Of a stretch of DNA of 64,000 nucleotides, positions 23,201 through 36,240 are shown piece after piece. The DNA is from Strix aluco (lineage: Eukaryota > Chordata > Aves > Strigiformes > Strigidae): positions 62,184,463 through 62,248,462 of the forward strand of contig NC_133971.1 of assembly GCF_031877795.1 (NCBI RefSeq), written 5' to 3'. A model generated the notes under the pieces. The model saw nothing but the letters and a program-made list of their open reading frames with translations, had not been told where the DNA came from and made no database searches. How positions within the stretch are numbered: position 1 is the stretch's first letter; each line of letters opens with the position of its first letter. Position numbers and translations under genes: made by a program.

Positions 23201-26200
23201 CTGGTGTTTCAGCCAAGAAAATTCTAACGTTGACCAACAAAAATCTTGAAATCTGGTGGAGTTTCCAGGCTCTTGTCCTTTTACACATAGTAGCTTAATG
23301 AAGAAATTTACATGCTTTGTTTTGGAGCTTGGTCATAGAGGGCAATCTGGTAATAATAATAGTAATTTCTATATATGTCCTCAAAACTGGAAACCACTTG
23401 CTGCTAGCTGTGGGGGAAAGGAAGAGTGGAGAAGTGGTGATTGCTGAAAGGCAGCTGAGTGGATTTGAAAAGAGAACAGATAGCGAACTAATTTTAAGGT
23501 AACTCCAACATTTCATTGATTTTTTTTTTTTTTTTTTAATCTAGCCTTTGATATAGGAAGTGAAAAATTGTGAACATATTTTCACAGAATATGTAGGAGA
23601 GAAAGCAAGTTGAACTAGAAACTGTCAAATGTACAATAGAAATCAATTTAAACCTTTTCAAACTTGATACATGAGAATCTTCCATTTTTTCCTTAAAACT
23701 AGTTGTTACATTGTTTCATTAATTGCAGTCAATGTCCATGTGCATGAAAAATAGAATACAGTGTGTTAGATTCAAAAACACAGCACCTGGAATGGTTTCC
23801 TTTCATTATGTTAGTAAACTGACTGAACACCTGCTGAAGTGAAGCAGCTCTCAGGTAGCTCTCAGTCATGCTGCATTTTGTGGGGAGGGAGGAGATAGTT
23901 CAGTATTCTAATGAAGGCTGCCAGTAAGATGTTAAGATGATTACTTCTCTGCTAATGCAAGGTGAGAAGCTCCATGCTAATGAAAGAGAGGTTGATGCAC
24001 ACCCACCTAACAATGGATGTCTGAAGTGTAAGATTTTTTTTTTTTAAACCTGATCTGGAGGTTGACAGTTCTTGGATGTGGAACCTCCTGTTGTGGTCTG
24101 GTTACCAGTCTCACTCCAAGACCAGATTACTGTGCAGATTACATCCTGTATTACATCTGTCCAGAAGTTAAAGCTGGGGCATAACACAAGTGCTGATGTA
24201 TTAGCAGTACTCCCCAGTTCCAGCACGTTTCCTTGTGACTTGTGATTTATACTGGCTGCCTGTTAGCTGGGTTTTCTCATTGTCTTGTAAAGTTTGGGAT
24301 GTTTGTTCTCTGTATGATCACTTTGTGCTATAATACCAGAGCAGCATTTAGTGGAGTTACTCAACAGAAAGAGTACTGCTGAATGTGGGAGTAGGATATT
24401 CTCTTGTTGTGAGAAAGGGAATTCAGTCCTTTCATGCTAAACTAGGTATATAGTAGTACTTGTAATGCAGCTGTGTCATCAAACAAGAGAACAATTAGAT
24501 ATGAGAAGGAAGCTACTGTAGTTATTTTGGACCAGTGAGTGTCTACTTAATATATTCTTGCATTTTTTTCCTGAATGCAATGGCTGTCAGCATTTTTAGA
24601 TTTTTTTTTTTTTTTAAATTGAGGAAACCTCAACATAGTAAGTACAGACCATTAATATTCTGCAGGTGTTTTACCCTTTTCAAATATGCTGGTGAAGATA
24701 GGTCCACATTCAGTTATATGGGATCTGGATGTAACAGCCCACTTTATATTCTTACTTTTGCTGTTAAGTAACATTAGCAGGCTTTACAATTTTCTCCTGT
24801 TAATTTTATGCACACGAACATAATAGATAGCTACTTTGGAGAAATGGTGATATGCAATAACAAAGCTGAGCATAACCAACTTAGAGCACCAGGTACTGCA
24901 GCATGGAAAATAAATTATGCAATAGTTTTAGAAAAAAAAGAGGTATTATTTTATATTGAGATATTCTGTAATACTTAGGCGTGCTCGTTTTATAAATCGG
25001 CAGTTACATAGGAGTTTACGTAGTGCTGCAATATGTGATAGCTGTGCCAGCACTAGAACTTGAACAATCTTGTTAATACTTTTGTTTGAAGTGAATTGTA
25101 TTGAGAGTGCTGTATTCTCTTTGATAGGTTTGAGCTTCTCATTTTGAGTAAGAAGCTGCTTTTCCCACAGAAATGCCTGAAAAACCAAAAGCTTCCCCTC
25201 TGAATTGGGAACATACATCACATTTCATTTTGGGGCAGACAGTAGGTTTCATCTCTGCTTTTGTGAATTCAGCCTTTGGACTATGGTTCAGGCAACCAGA
25301 ACTCTGGTTCAGGCAAACAGAACTCTGCACCTGTGTAAAGGGGAAGCTTTGGCAACACTGGACTTTTGAAGTGGAAGGAAATAGTCAAAGCAACTACTTG
25401 AGGATATTTCTGGCTTTGATAAAGCATCGTTTCCCCCTGAAATTGGTTAAGGCTTCCCATTACCTCTAGCATAATCTTTTAATATTGAACACTCTTTGGG
25501 CGTAGTTCAACTGCAATTTAAAAGGGATAAATCATTTTAAAGATAACAAAATAAACCAAACTGCGAATCTACGTTTATTATTATGGCTTCAGATAACCTT
25601 TTTTCTCTGTTCAGGATTGCAGGTGAAACTATTTAATAATTGTTTTGGATACTGCTGTCATTTTGGTCAGCAAACACAGTTAGCAGGGCGTTATAAAGAA
25701 AAAGGAAAACAGTGACCTTGAATTCACGAACACGCAAAAGCAGAAATGGAATTTGTAGAATAACCCCCTAAAAGTTACCAATACCAATCCTGTCTAGGTC
25801 AGCAAAGCAACTTGCGTATTTTTAATACAAATTTGAAAACAACTGTATATCTATGCCAGATTATTAACAATGAGACCTCTCAGCCATGCTCTGAAAGCTT
25901 TTTCTTCTTGGTAGCCAAATAGTTATGATAAACCAACCCACAGAAGATGTTCAGAGAACACAGTGTCAGTCTTTCACTTTTATTTAGATAGCATATGCTT
26001 AAGTCAGTGTACTCTGAAGTTTGTATTTCTGAAGACTTTTCTGGTGAAAACCCACAGATTTCTCCAGGATTTTTCATTACCTAACGGAACAATGTTGGAC
26101 TGCATGATTTGAAAAATACTGAGTTTTAAACATGATGTGATTCTCAAATGTTTATTTCTATTTATGCATCTTTTCCCTTTGTTTCAGGAGCTGTGGAAGT

Positions 26201-29200
26201 GTCAGTCCGAAGTCCAGTTGCCTGCTGGTTTAGTGCTATGCTTTATTGCTTTGGAGGTTCAGTTTTGTCTTCGTTGATGCTTGCAGAACCTCCAGTAGCA
26301 TTTCTGGCGAAGGGGGCAAATATACTACTGGCATCTTCAGTCTGGTAAGCAGCTGCAATTGAGTTAATGAGTAGTATTGGTTCTGAGGAAGCTATACTTT
26401 GTAAACTCGTATTATACCCTCAAGCTTCCATGTAAATCAGAAGCTTAACTTAAAAATGTTACGGGTTTGGATGCTGTCTCTTCATCTAGAAAGTCACTGC
26501 AGCAAAATAGCTGTACGATCCTGTTCTATAGAAGTAAAATGCTCCTAAGACAGCAACTCTTACAGGCTGTTGTATAATATAATGCTCAGTCACTAAACTA
26601 GACTTACCTTAGATTTTTATAGTATTCCTGGTCAAACAGATGAAAACATTATTTTGGAATAAAGTGGACTTCAGTTACTGCTTTTCTGGATATAGGTAAG
26701 ATGCAAACACAGCCTGGTTTTTCAGCAGTAGCTCTTGAAGACCAGAACCTGGCTGATATAAAAAATTTTGAACGTTTTGTAACTGATTATCTAAGACACA
26801 GATCATCTTTACTCTCCTCTAGTTTCTGCTTCCTGACATAGTTTTTTTTTTCTTTTTTTTTGCCCTTTCCCAAATGGATGGGCATTGTAGTGGAAAACAC
26901 TTGAGAGCTGAATGGGAAATCAGGTATGTGAACAAGGCAGCAATTTGGCCTGTTTTAGAATTCAAAAAAAGCACTGAAATTATTTTCATATAAAGGTGGC
27001 CTTCCAGTGGAGTTAATTTGTTCCAGAAAGTGATCTTTGAAGAAACCCTCAAACTTCACAAACTTTGTGAGCGGCAGTGGGTTTTTGAACTTTAAAATCT
27101 CAGTTCCTATCTTAGAAAAGTGTTATCTGCTTGACATCTTTAGTATCTGTTCCTTGTAGCCCCTTAGGCTTTCTAATTGCAAATTCATTAAAATGAAAGT
27201 AAGTGTTTCTATCTGTCTATGTATATCTATATATTAGTCTTCTGGTAGTCATGTTGCAATGGAAGGTGATAGATTTCATTTAGGCAAATCGGTGAAATTA
27301 ATAATGTGTAATAAATAGTGAAGTGTTAACAAAGCTTATAGAATCTGCTTATAGTTCATATTAGTCTGATGTGGGCGATGTGTCTGCTTGTTTTAATAAA
27401 TGACATGAGTTAGGAGTATACGTAAACAGAACGTGATTTCTGTTGAATTTATGGTCAAATGTGATTTGCTGTGCACAAATAAAATGAGGTTTTAATGAAG
27501 AGCTATGAAAGTTATGAAACCTTTTAAGCTTCTAATTTTACAAAATCCTCTCTTCATGAGTATAATGGCTTTAATTCTTGGTCCCGGCTTATTTGAAACA
27601 AAGCCATTCATAGAACTGGAAAATAAAAGGGATTGTGCTATGCTTGAGAAATGCTCCTATATAATCTGTAGGACAGCGACATCTACTGTTAGCACGTGTT
27701 GCTAGCAGAAATTACGGACAAAATGCCGTGGTGGGACTGCAATGCTAGGTTCCATCCAGTTACCTGTGCTTCAGGGTCCTAAAACCACATTCTGTGATTG
27801 TAAATTAATTCTGGTTAGTGTTGTCTGTTGAGTACGTGTCTTAAATGCCTATTTGCAGTAGCCATTAAAATACATGTTTGCTATAAATTTTTGACTTCAT
27901 ATCAATTGAAACTTGGTTACATACAAAGGCAATTGACTTTACAATAGGAGAAAAAGGGAGACTATAAGTAGATCAAAAGTAAAGCTAAACTGAACACCAG
28001 AGCTGTAGTTAGCTATTAATGTAAATTCTACTAATTTTCTTATATGTGAGAAATAGGCTATTGCATGTTCCATGGTGGGAGGTCTTGAAGAGAAGAAGCT
28101 TTAGAAGTTTGCAGTGGTGAGATACTATAACCATCGCAGAAAAAGAAAATATTTAACTAGGACAGGTCTTCAGCTTAACTTTACCTTTCTGGGGAGGAAG
28201 CTTCCTGGCATTTTGCTGTAAACCCCAAACCCTGAGTGCTGTCCTGATTTCTAATCTCATGAAGCATGACTCTTAGTTGTTGTGTCTGCTGGTAGTTCTA
28301 ATGAAGTAAACTAGATACAAGAGGTGCATTTCTGCATTGCAGGCAGAGTAAACAGGAGAAAGATATAGCCTTAGAAATTCTTGGTAGAAAGGATGGAGCT
28401 CAGAAGCCTAAACCAACAGGCAAGTATCTTTTTTTTTTTTTTTTTTTTTTTTTAGAAAATGAAAAAGTACCCTTCCCATCACTTAAAGGCTTTGTCTGCT
28501 TAATTGTTACTCTCTTATTACTGTGCTGAAGTAATCTAGATGCTTAATCTTGATTAATTTTTCGAGACCTTGAATGTCTCTGTAAGAACTGAATCTTGTT
28601 TATGATTGAAGAATTACAATAAAGCACCACATAATCTAATCTTTCAAAATTTACTGTCAGTTTAGGATTTCATTGTTAGCCATCTTTAACTTTGTTTTTA
28701 CAGCAATTGATAAAAGGTTGTGAGTCCTGTGCTTTCAATGCTTTGAAAAAATAAATGTGCTTGCAATTGGCAAGCTGGAAAAGCTAGAATTAGTGGTTAC
28801 TAAGATGAGAAATCTGTTTGAAAATAGCTGTGCATTTCATCTGGCATGACACCAACTAGTGGAGGCATTCTTGCTGAAGTTATATAATTCCATGTACCTA
28901 TCAATATGAAAGCATGGTGTCAGCATGTAATTTACCACCCTGTTGTAATCCTGTTAAAAAAAAGTCAAAAAACCCAATGAAACAAAAAACCCACAGAAAA
29001 ACCAAACCACACACAGTCAGTCAGACACTAATTTAATAATTTGAATTGTAAAAACATGATATATAAGCTACAGAACAGTAAAATTTAAAGCTGTTTCTCA
29101 TGTACTTTAATGGATTCTTCTCTGGGACAATGAAGCAGTAAAAACAATTTCAAATAATGTTTGATGATTTTGGTACAAGAGCTCAAGCATGCTCAAAAGT

Positions 29201-32200
29201 ATTTCAGATTTGTTCTAATGTGTCTACCACACAAGACAGTGAGTTATCAGTAGTATATCATGCTTTGCTAGTCATATTCCAGAAGTATCTCTGAAGGCTA
29301 TTAGAAAGTGAATTCCTTAGCAAAAACTTTTGAATGCTGCTAATTAGTTTTCTCATGATTTTCAGGTACCTTGTGTTTTACTGCCCACAAGACATATTCT
29401 ACCGGTGCTTTGCCTTTCTGCCTCTTCGGCTTCTGGTTGCAGGCATGAAAGAAGTGACTAGGACTTGGAAGATAACAGCTGGCATTGAACATGCAGACAG
29501 TCACTTCAAAGATGCCTGGCTTGTCATGGTAGCTGTGGGCTGGGCCAGAGGTAACACGCATAACATCTTGTTCTGATGCATTGTGATGTTTTGGAGTGGT
29601 ATTTAAATGGCTAGTCCTTCAGTGTAATTGTAGCACCGTTCCTTGCTGTGCTGGATATGGTAGTCCTAATACAGTCTGTTGTCTCCTCAAGCAAAAAGGC
29701 TGTGCAGCAGTTTTTCTGCCTGGATTAAGGATGACACTGAATGACTCTGAAGGAAGTTCATCTTATCCCTTCAGAAGGTCTTGTGATGACTGGTAGGGTG
29801 TGCAGTTGATGACAATAAAGAAACAAATCTTCCATGTAGCTTCAGTGCTATTACTAAACTTTCCAACATCATATTTCCTCAGAGCTGTTTTTCTTGGATG
29901 TGGCTGAAGAAGAGAACTTGTTTTCTTAGCTTTTTGCACTGTAACTATTAGCTGATTTTAAACACAGGAATGAACCTTCTGGCCTGCCTGCTGTTTGGCA
30001 TACAACTCTGGAAGCTACCTTCCTAGAGCTGTTTTTGTAGTCGCAATGTTAGAACCACTTAAGGAAGTAGTGCAGCTCTTATTTCTGTTTGCTTGATTCT
30101 GTTCTGCTTTGGAAAATAACATGTTAATGTGATGATCTAACATATTCTTTTCTCAGATTGTAATACAGATCAATCTCATTGACCAGAGTGTCTTAACACC
30201 TCCTCACATCTTGTATGCTTTTAATGTGAAATACATACCCGCTTTTCTTGCAGAGCGTCCTCATAGTTGTAGAGGCGTTCTCTGTACTTACGTGATGATG
30301 TGAAGAATGGAACAATGTAAGCCTCTCTGGAGATTTACTTTGGCAGTTCAGGCATTTGTTTGTAGAGATGAGTGCATCAGTTCAGATGCTATCACATAAA
30401 GGTAAACCTGAGGTTCTTGCTAAGTAGCTAAACCTCTGAGGTTTCGTGTCGGTCGCTCAAGTCATACACATATAAAAGATTGGATTAGTCTCTTTAAGTC
30501 TGAGCTTTGGGTGCCACATTTGGCATCTGGTGTAACGAGGTTTGCTGGGAGCAATAACAGTTTGTGGAGTAGTTGTAGCAGTCAGTGGAGGCTTACAGTA
30601 AATCTCTGCAATTTCAGGAGCTGGTGGTGGCCTAATTTCCAACTTTGAGCAGCTGGTGAGAGGAGTGTGGAAACCTGAAACCAACGAACTACTGAAAATG
30701 TCCTAGTAAGTTTTTAAAAAAGACTGCAAGGTGTTAACTGTTGTTTTGCTAACTCCTTGTGCTGACACCCACTTTTAGTGTTTCATATATGAAAAAAAAA
30801 AGCAGTAGGACATGTTTATACACACCAAAACATGTGGTACCTTGTGAAAAACTGGTTGATGATCTTCAGTAATTTTAGCAGATGTTTTCATCATTTTAGG
30901 TTCACAGCCCAAGAACACCAAATGGGCAGCTGAGTCAACAAAAATTATTTGACAGAAAGCAGTATTGAGTCAGTAGGAAGTTGCTGGAAAGCAGTTTTGA
31001 CTCAATTTGTTTTACAGGGACATGGTTTTCTATCCAAAATGAAAGGACAGTGGTACCAGAAGTATACACATGGAGTCTGCATGTTCTGAGCATCACTAAG
31101 ATGGCTTCCTTTGAGCATTGTCACTCTTACTTTTTCTGCTGGTGCTGTTTTCCTCCATAGATATCAATTATTTGAGAAGGTGCAAATTGGTTATTCAATA
31201 AAGCACAAATGTACTGCAAGATAGGAAATATTACTTCTCTTGCAGAAGCAAAGAATGGGAATATTACATGGCTCCCGGTTTATTGAGACAAGCTAGAAAT
31301 CCACAAGCTATTATTGTAAGTCAGGATAAGCTTACTGTGGTAATTTCCTAAAATTCATTTGTGTTTCCCATGTTACTCTCGGGTCCTTAGAAATATGTGT
31401 ATATTTTTTTAAAAAAAAGTTATTTTGCTTTTCTGCAGCCACTCTTAGCAACAGAATAACAGAAGAGAAATTTGTAGCCTTTCCTTTGGCAATATTTCAA
31501 CTTTTTATGGCTTATGTTAGTTGTTGGCTTTTTCTGAAATTCCAGGTATTTAGAATTTATATCCCTCTGTCAGTGCCTAAGTGACAGTCTTGAAAGCAAA
31601 ATTCCATAAGGAAGAAGTCACTGTCAGTAGTAGCACTGTAAACCCAAATAACACTGTATTTAGAGGTGCAACACTAGAGCAATGCTTACTGACTATGGCA
31701 GTGCTTGCATATATTCTCCTTCTCCATGGTGGATGTGGCTCAAGTAACTCAAAAAAGATTTTGAAAACTTTGTTTAATATATAAAGGTTAAGAGTATTAA
31801 ACAGAAGTAGGTTACAAAAATTAAATGGATAAAACATTCTGCAAATGGATGAGATGCATTTATACACACAGTTGTGTTTTGGACTTCCTGAGCAGGAAGT
31901 TGATGCAATAAATTTCTCAGTTACTGAAGAGACAGTGAAGAATGTGTCTACATTAGATGCTCTGTGATAACAGGAATGTCACCTGTACACGTCACATATA
32001 GATGCAGATGAAGAAATGCACATGATTTTTCTGCCACTATATTAGTGCTCTCTCTTCAGACGGCTTTAGATAATTGACCAAAGTTCTCCTGTTTTCTGAC
32101 TGCATATCCAGCAAGGAATTTACCACCACAATGAAGATAGCTAGAGGGTGTAAATCTTTGCATGTCTCAAGTCAACATAGCTATGTTGGCAAAACCTGGT

Positions 32201-34682
32201 AACACAGGCTTGGCTCAAGTCAAGTATACGGTGACTATAACCCTGGAACTGCTGGAGTGTCACAGTGAACAGAGACTTGTACTATGTTGTTCTTCAACAC
32301 CTTAAGCAACTCCTTGGAGTGAATAACACCTGGATTACAGGAGAGGAACCTATTTTTAAGTCTAGTCCAGGTAGTGCAAGCTGTGTGATTTAACTCTTCA
32401 ATAAGATACATTGGGAGAGGAAGAAGGGGAGCAAGCTGATGTATAGAGTCTGAACAGGGGCATTGATTTGAGGAGGATTTGTCAAATACAAGTTTCCTGG
32501 GTATGTAAAGTAGTGCTGAACTTGATGCTTGTCTATATTATGGACAGAAAACGTAGTATGTAAAGTGAAAGTCTTAGTTTAATTATAGCTAGGTTTTGGA
32601 CCTTGTCACTGGTACCACAAATTTTCATTAGTTCTGTTCGGAAATAATTCTTTTGCACACTAAGAACATTTATTGCTTTCCAGGCGATGGCAGCTTTTAC
32701 TGTAGAGTAGAGAAATTAACGTTGTTTGTTTGATTTCCAGCCCTGTGAAGGTAACTTTGGTAGGAGCAGTTCTTTTCACCTTGCAACGCAGCCAGTACTT
32801 TCCATTAGCAAGACACAACCTTGTGTTTTTATACACCGTCTTTCTTGTTGTCTCCAAGGTAAGAATATGAAAGTGTTGTAAATAACTGAATAACAGGAAG
32901 TATTTTATTCCATTATTTCAGAGCAAAAAATATGCTCTCAAACATCCTACCACAAGTTAGAGTGCATGCTTCTGGATGGGAAGGCCAGCTCCTACTGAAA
33001 TCTTAAACCTGTATTTAGTCTTCTATACTATAATAGAAGACCTACTCTGTTACTGATACTGTTCAATGGCGGGGGGGGGGGGGGGCGGGGAAGGAAAAAA
33101 AAATCAGGAATTTTGGCACCCAACAGTTGATATGCCAGGCTTGTATGTCCATAATCTCAGACAAAGCTTGCAGAAAGAAGCTCTCCTGTTCTCTGCCTTT
33201 TGCTAGCTGCTTAATGCCTTCTTTGTACCTGTGCAGTCATCTGTGGGTTTGCAAAACAAGCCAATTAGGTTCTCATCTAGCTTAAAGTGTTCGCAGCCTA
33301 AGTATTTAGGTGGGAAGAGAAAGTGTATCAAAACCACTTTGAAGTAGCTATAACTACTTTTATAATAAAATACATACTACTTCTCTATTGAATCCTTTAA
33401 TCCCTCCAGTTTTGTTAATTTCCAGGATGATGCCCGTCTTCAGGGTTATTAGCTAATAAGAAAGTGTAGTCTCTGTGGTAGCAAAAGTCTGGTGATTTTA
33501 AGAGCTTCAGAGCTGTGGTTGAACAGACTAGAGACTGTCTTAAAGTTCCCATTGTCCTTTCTGTGAAGTAGCTGACAAGTTTAATTCTAGAGAAGCTGCT
33601 TTAGGGAGCCAAGACTTCAAGCTGATGCTCATGATTCTGTGCTTAAACCAATAAAGACATTGTTGAACTGGGAATACTGGGAATGGAGAAGGAAAGGAAA
33701 ATGTTATTCTGGAAGTGGGAAATTACAGCTGTGTTCAGAAGCTGGCTGTCAGGCTGCACTGAAGTGAGTAAGTTCTTGAGCTGATGATCATACTGACAAT
33801 CAGGAACTTGAGGATCTCCTTAACTCATAAAGCAACAGTTGTGGATTTGGCATAGTCCTGTATTAGTGCAGTGTTTTAGAAATTTTTCATGTCTCTGAAA
33901 AGTGTAGAAACTGTGCAATATGAACTTGTCCAGTACCTAGATCTGCAAAACAGTTTTTTCTATCCTGATTTCAAGTTATGTATTCTAATGAATTTCTACC
34001 TAAATCTCTCAGCTTTATGGAATGAATATGGCTGTCTGGAATTCTAACTGAAGTCTGGCTGTGCATATATACTTAGGTGCTTACACATTGCATTCTTTCA
34101 ATTTAAATGGAAGTAGCCACTCTGTTTACAGTTTCTCAGTTTGAACAAGGTTACAAAACTTACACATAAAAGTTGCTCTTCACCTTAGTTGTATGACATG
34201 AAATGTTGTTTACTCTTAGGATTATTTTAGTAAACTTAAACAGAAAGCTCTTTGTGCACATCATTTGTGTATAGCTGTGTGAAGAGTGTAGGTCAGAAAG
34301 CAAAGCATTCTTTGATCAATTGAAGCTAAAGTGAACATATTTCTGTTCTTGGTGGCATGGCCTCGTGCTTGTGTAGAAAATTAGAAATGCCATACATGCA
34401 GCTTTGAACTTGTTTTCAATTGCTGTGAAGTCATTAAAACTTTTATTGTAACTTGATCCTTGTTCTTCATAGGTAACAATGATGTTGACAAGATCTGCAA
34501 CTTCTCCATTTGCTCCCTTTGAAGCTGCATTAGGCCATATGTTCTTTGGCTTGCAAAAGACACCATCCAAAGTGAAGGGTGAAGGTGCTGCATCTTCTAA
34601 TGGCTCTTCAGTCTGTGACCGGTCTTCTTCTGAACAGCACCAGGATGGTGTTAAGAAAAGACAGGCAAAGAAAACAGAATAA
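19799..34682 (+). CDS. TMEM38B: TMEM38B gene, TRIC-B cation channel (six coding exons)
   Basis: The coding sequence is join(19799-19904, 26188-26344, 29366-29550, 30618-30705, 32741-32858, 34473-34682), 864 bases including the stop, giving 287 residues. All introns are GT-AG and the phases are consistent throughout. The family is known as the trimeric intracellular cation channel of the endoplasmic/sarcoplasmic reticulum. It carries K+ counter-current during Ca2+ release, and loss of the human gene causes a recessive osteogenesis imperfecta. Visible hallmarks are [14 protein letters not shown] at residues 11-24, the phosphoinositide-binding region [11 protein letters not shown] at 114-124 (K116, E117, V118, R120, K123), the glycine-rich turn WARGAGGG at 147-154, several hydrophobic membrane segments, and a basic Lys-rich tail ending KKRQAKKTE. 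The length is close to the roughly 291 residues of the mammalian protein, and the six-exon layout matches it. There is no internal stop or frameshift, so it appears functional. Confidence 0.96.
21859..21947 (+). repeat. 89-bp inverted repeat, left arm
   Basis: The arm starts CTTCTTACTCAAAATGAGAA and ends AGTATTAACAAGAT. Its exact reverse complement is at 25067-25155. Outside these 89 bases the flanks do not match. Both arms lie in TMEM38B intron 1. Confidence 0.95.
25067..25155 (-). repeat. 89-bp inverted repeat, right arm
   Basis: Exact reverse complement of 21859-21947. The arms are separated by 3119 bases. In the transcript they could pair into a long perfect duplex. It resembles no repeat family I can name. 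Confidence 0.95.
25284..25325. repeat. 21-bp tandem duplication
   Basis: TGGTTCAGGCAACCAGAACTC is followed directly by TGGTTCAGGCAAACAGAACTC, with a single C/A difference. Confidence 0.85.
26188..26344 (+). CDS. TMEM38B: TMEM38B coding exon 2
   Basis: Encodes residues 36-88, including the membrane stretch [18 protein letters not shown] and the motif [18 protein letters not shown]. Acceptor TTTCAG|GAGC; donor TCTG|GTAAGC, which splits the Trp88 codon. Confidence 0.95.
28429..28454. repeat. poly(T) run
   Basis: A run of about 25 T in intron 2 of TMEM38B. It may be the tail of an old minus-strand retroposed copy, but no parent sequence is recognisable beside it. Confidence 0.7.
29366..29550 (+). 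CDS. TMEM38B: TMEM38B coding exon 3
   Basis: Encodes residues 88-150, with YLVFYCPQD and the signature [11 protein letters not shown]. In the family this lysine/arginine-rich helix lies at the pore and binds phosphoinositide. Acceptor TTTTCAG|GTAC; donor AGAG|GTAACA. Confidence 0.96.
30618..30705 (+). CDS. TMEM38B: TMEM38B coding exon 4
   Basis: Encodes residues 150-179 ([16 protein letters not shown], then [11 protein letters not shown]). Acceptor ATTTCAG|GAGC; donor CCTA|GTAAGT, which splits the Tyr179 codon. It is the shortest coding exon and lies outside the usual ORF length limit, so it was found by matching phases and the family order. Confidence 0.93.
32741..32858 (+). CDS. TMEM38B: TMEM38B coding exon 5
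   Basis: Encodes residues 179-218, including the membrane helices [14 protein letters not shown] and [15 protein letters not shown]. Acceptor TTTCCAG|CCCT; donor CAAG|GTAAGA, phase 0. Confidence 0.94.
33071..33090. repeat. G-run in intron 5
   Basis: Nineteen G with one C, in the last TMEM38B intron on the sense strand. It is capable of quadruplex formation in DNA or pre-mRNA. Confidence 0.85.
34473..34682 (+). CDS. TMEM38B: TMEM38B coding exon 6 with stop
   Basis: Encodes residues 219-287, starting [17 protein letters not shown] and ending in a Ser-rich then Lys-rich cytosolic tail. Acceptor TTCATAG|GTAA; the stop is TAA at 34680-34682. The final AKKTE resembles dilysine-type ER retrieval tails but does not match the strict KKXX pattern. 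Confidence 0.95.
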   Translation, partial: VTMMLTRSATSPFAPFEAALGHMFFGLQKTPSKVKGEGAASSNGSSVCDRSSSEQHQDGVKKRQAKKTE

Positions 34683-35328
34683 ATGGCTTAAAATCCTTGA
34701 TGGTCATAACCTCTGAAGATGTTTGTATTTCAGATTAGGCTGGCTGAGAAATTTGTTTAAAGAAATGCATGTGAGGAGAGAACGGGGATGTATACTACTG
34801 TGTTGGTTTTGCTTTCAGAATGTGTTTTGTAAGCTACTACTCAGATGTCTAAATGCACATGTTGGATTTGTAAGTTAAAAACTACAAATTTTTATAGCAG
34901 TTACAAGTTTACTGATTTTTTGTATTTATGATAACTTTAAATGCTTACATGCTAAAAAGATAGTTTCAAAATTTGACAATCAGCTTTGTTACTTTTTCTG
35001 ATATATCACTTGTTTCATCTCTCTCCCCACCACCAATTCTTACGTTTTATTTGGATAGCATGGATTTGCACTGCCAAATGTTCACAGTAGTGTATCCCAA
35101 ATAAGAAGGTCACCGTCTGAGTAAGGCTTAATCACATTGCACTGTAAAACCTTTAACTAGAAAAATAACTGAACCGTTATAATTCACATTGCCCTAATCT
35201 AGACTTGTCATTTATGTAGTAAATATTTTTCTATTTTTTAAAATAAGAGTGAATTATCTGTCACTTTTAAAAATCTTTACAGTTAGAAATATTTCAATAT
35301 TTTTGTGTTGGCTTACTTTGACACTTTT

Positions 35329-35836
35329 GGGCCAGGCCCAAAGAGTGGTGGTGAATGGAGTTAAATTTAGTTGGTGGCTGGTCACGAGTGGTGTCCCCCA
35401 GGGCTCGGTTTTGGGGCCGCTCCTGTTTAACATCTTTATTAATGATCTAGATGAGGGGATCAAGTGCTCCCTCAGTAAGTTTGCAGATGACACCAAGTTG
35501 GGTGGGAGTGTTGATCTGCTCGAGGGTAGGGAGGCTCTGCAGAGAGACCTGGACAGGCTGGAGCGATGGGCTCAGGCCAACTGGAGGAGTTTCAATAAGG
35601 CCAAATGCCGGGTGCTGCACTTGGGCCACAACAACCCCCAGCAGTGCTACAGGCTTGGGGAGCAGTGGCTGGAGAGCTGCCAGTCAGAGAGGGACCTGGG
35701 GGTGTTGATTGACAGCCAGCTGAACATGAGCCAGCAGTGTGCCCATGTGGCCAAGAAGGCCAGTGGTATCCTGGCTTGTATCAGAAATAGTGTGGCTAGC
35801 AGGACTAGCGAAGCTGGTGAAGGGTCTAGAGAATGA
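35329..35836 (+). pseudogene. CR1 ORF2 reverse transcriptase fragment (copy 2)
   Basis: Shows [20 protein letters not shown] and the RT catalytic motif [10 protein letters not shown] (about 35475-35505) with both aspartates intact, followed by [20 protein letters not shown]. The frame is lost near 35810 by an indel and ends at 35836. There is no start or N-terminal half, so it is not expressed as an enzyme. Confidence 0.92.
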
Positions 35837-36240
35837 GTCTTATGAGGAGCAGCTGAGGAAATGGGTTGTTTAGTCTGGTGAAAAGGAGGCTCAGGGGAGA
35901 CTATATCTCTCCCTACAACTACCTGAAAGGAGGTTGTAGCGAGGTGGATGTTGGTCTCTTTTCCCAGGTAACAAGTGATAAGATGAAATGGCTTCAAGTT
36001 GCTGCAGGGGAAGTTTAGATTGGGTATTAGGAAAAATTGCTTCACCAGAAGGGTTATCAAGCATTGGAACAGGCTGCCCAGGGAAGTGGTTGAGTCACCA
36101 TCCCTGGAGGTATTTAAAAGACATGTAGATGTGGTGCACAGGTACATGGTTTAGTGGTGGACATGGCAGTGTTAGGTTTATGTTTGGACTCGATTTTAAA
36201 AGTCTTTTCCAACCTAAATGATTCTGTGATTCTGTACTGT
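35329..36240 (+). mobile_element. CR1 LINE, 5'-truncated (copy 2)
   Basis: This plus-strand CR1 starts inside the RT domain and runs to the typical 3' end, where TTCCAACCTAAATGATTCTG and repeated ATTCTGTG-like octamers stand at about 36208-36236. The ORF2 part is closely similar to the longer copy at 38943-42490, so they belong to the same or sister subfamilies. It lies about 650 bp after the TMEM38B stop codon in the same orientation. Confidence 0.95.

Larger units (their letters stand above)
19905..26187 (+). other. TMEM38B intron 1
   Basis: This 6.3-kb intron is AT-rich and has no CR1 that I can see. It holds an exact 89-bp inverted repeat (arms 21859-21947 and 25067-25155), a 21-bp tandem duplication at 25284-25325, a C-run near 22221, and T-runs near 23519-23540. 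No other gene is visible inside it. Confidence 0.85.
26345..34472 (+). other. TMEM38B introns 2-5
   Basis: The introns are 26345-29365, 29551-30617, 30706-32740 and 32859-34472. Apart from the coding exons between them I see no other gene. There is a T-run at about 28430-28454 and a G-run at 33071-33090. Short ORFs here have no family resemblance. Confidence 0.8.
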
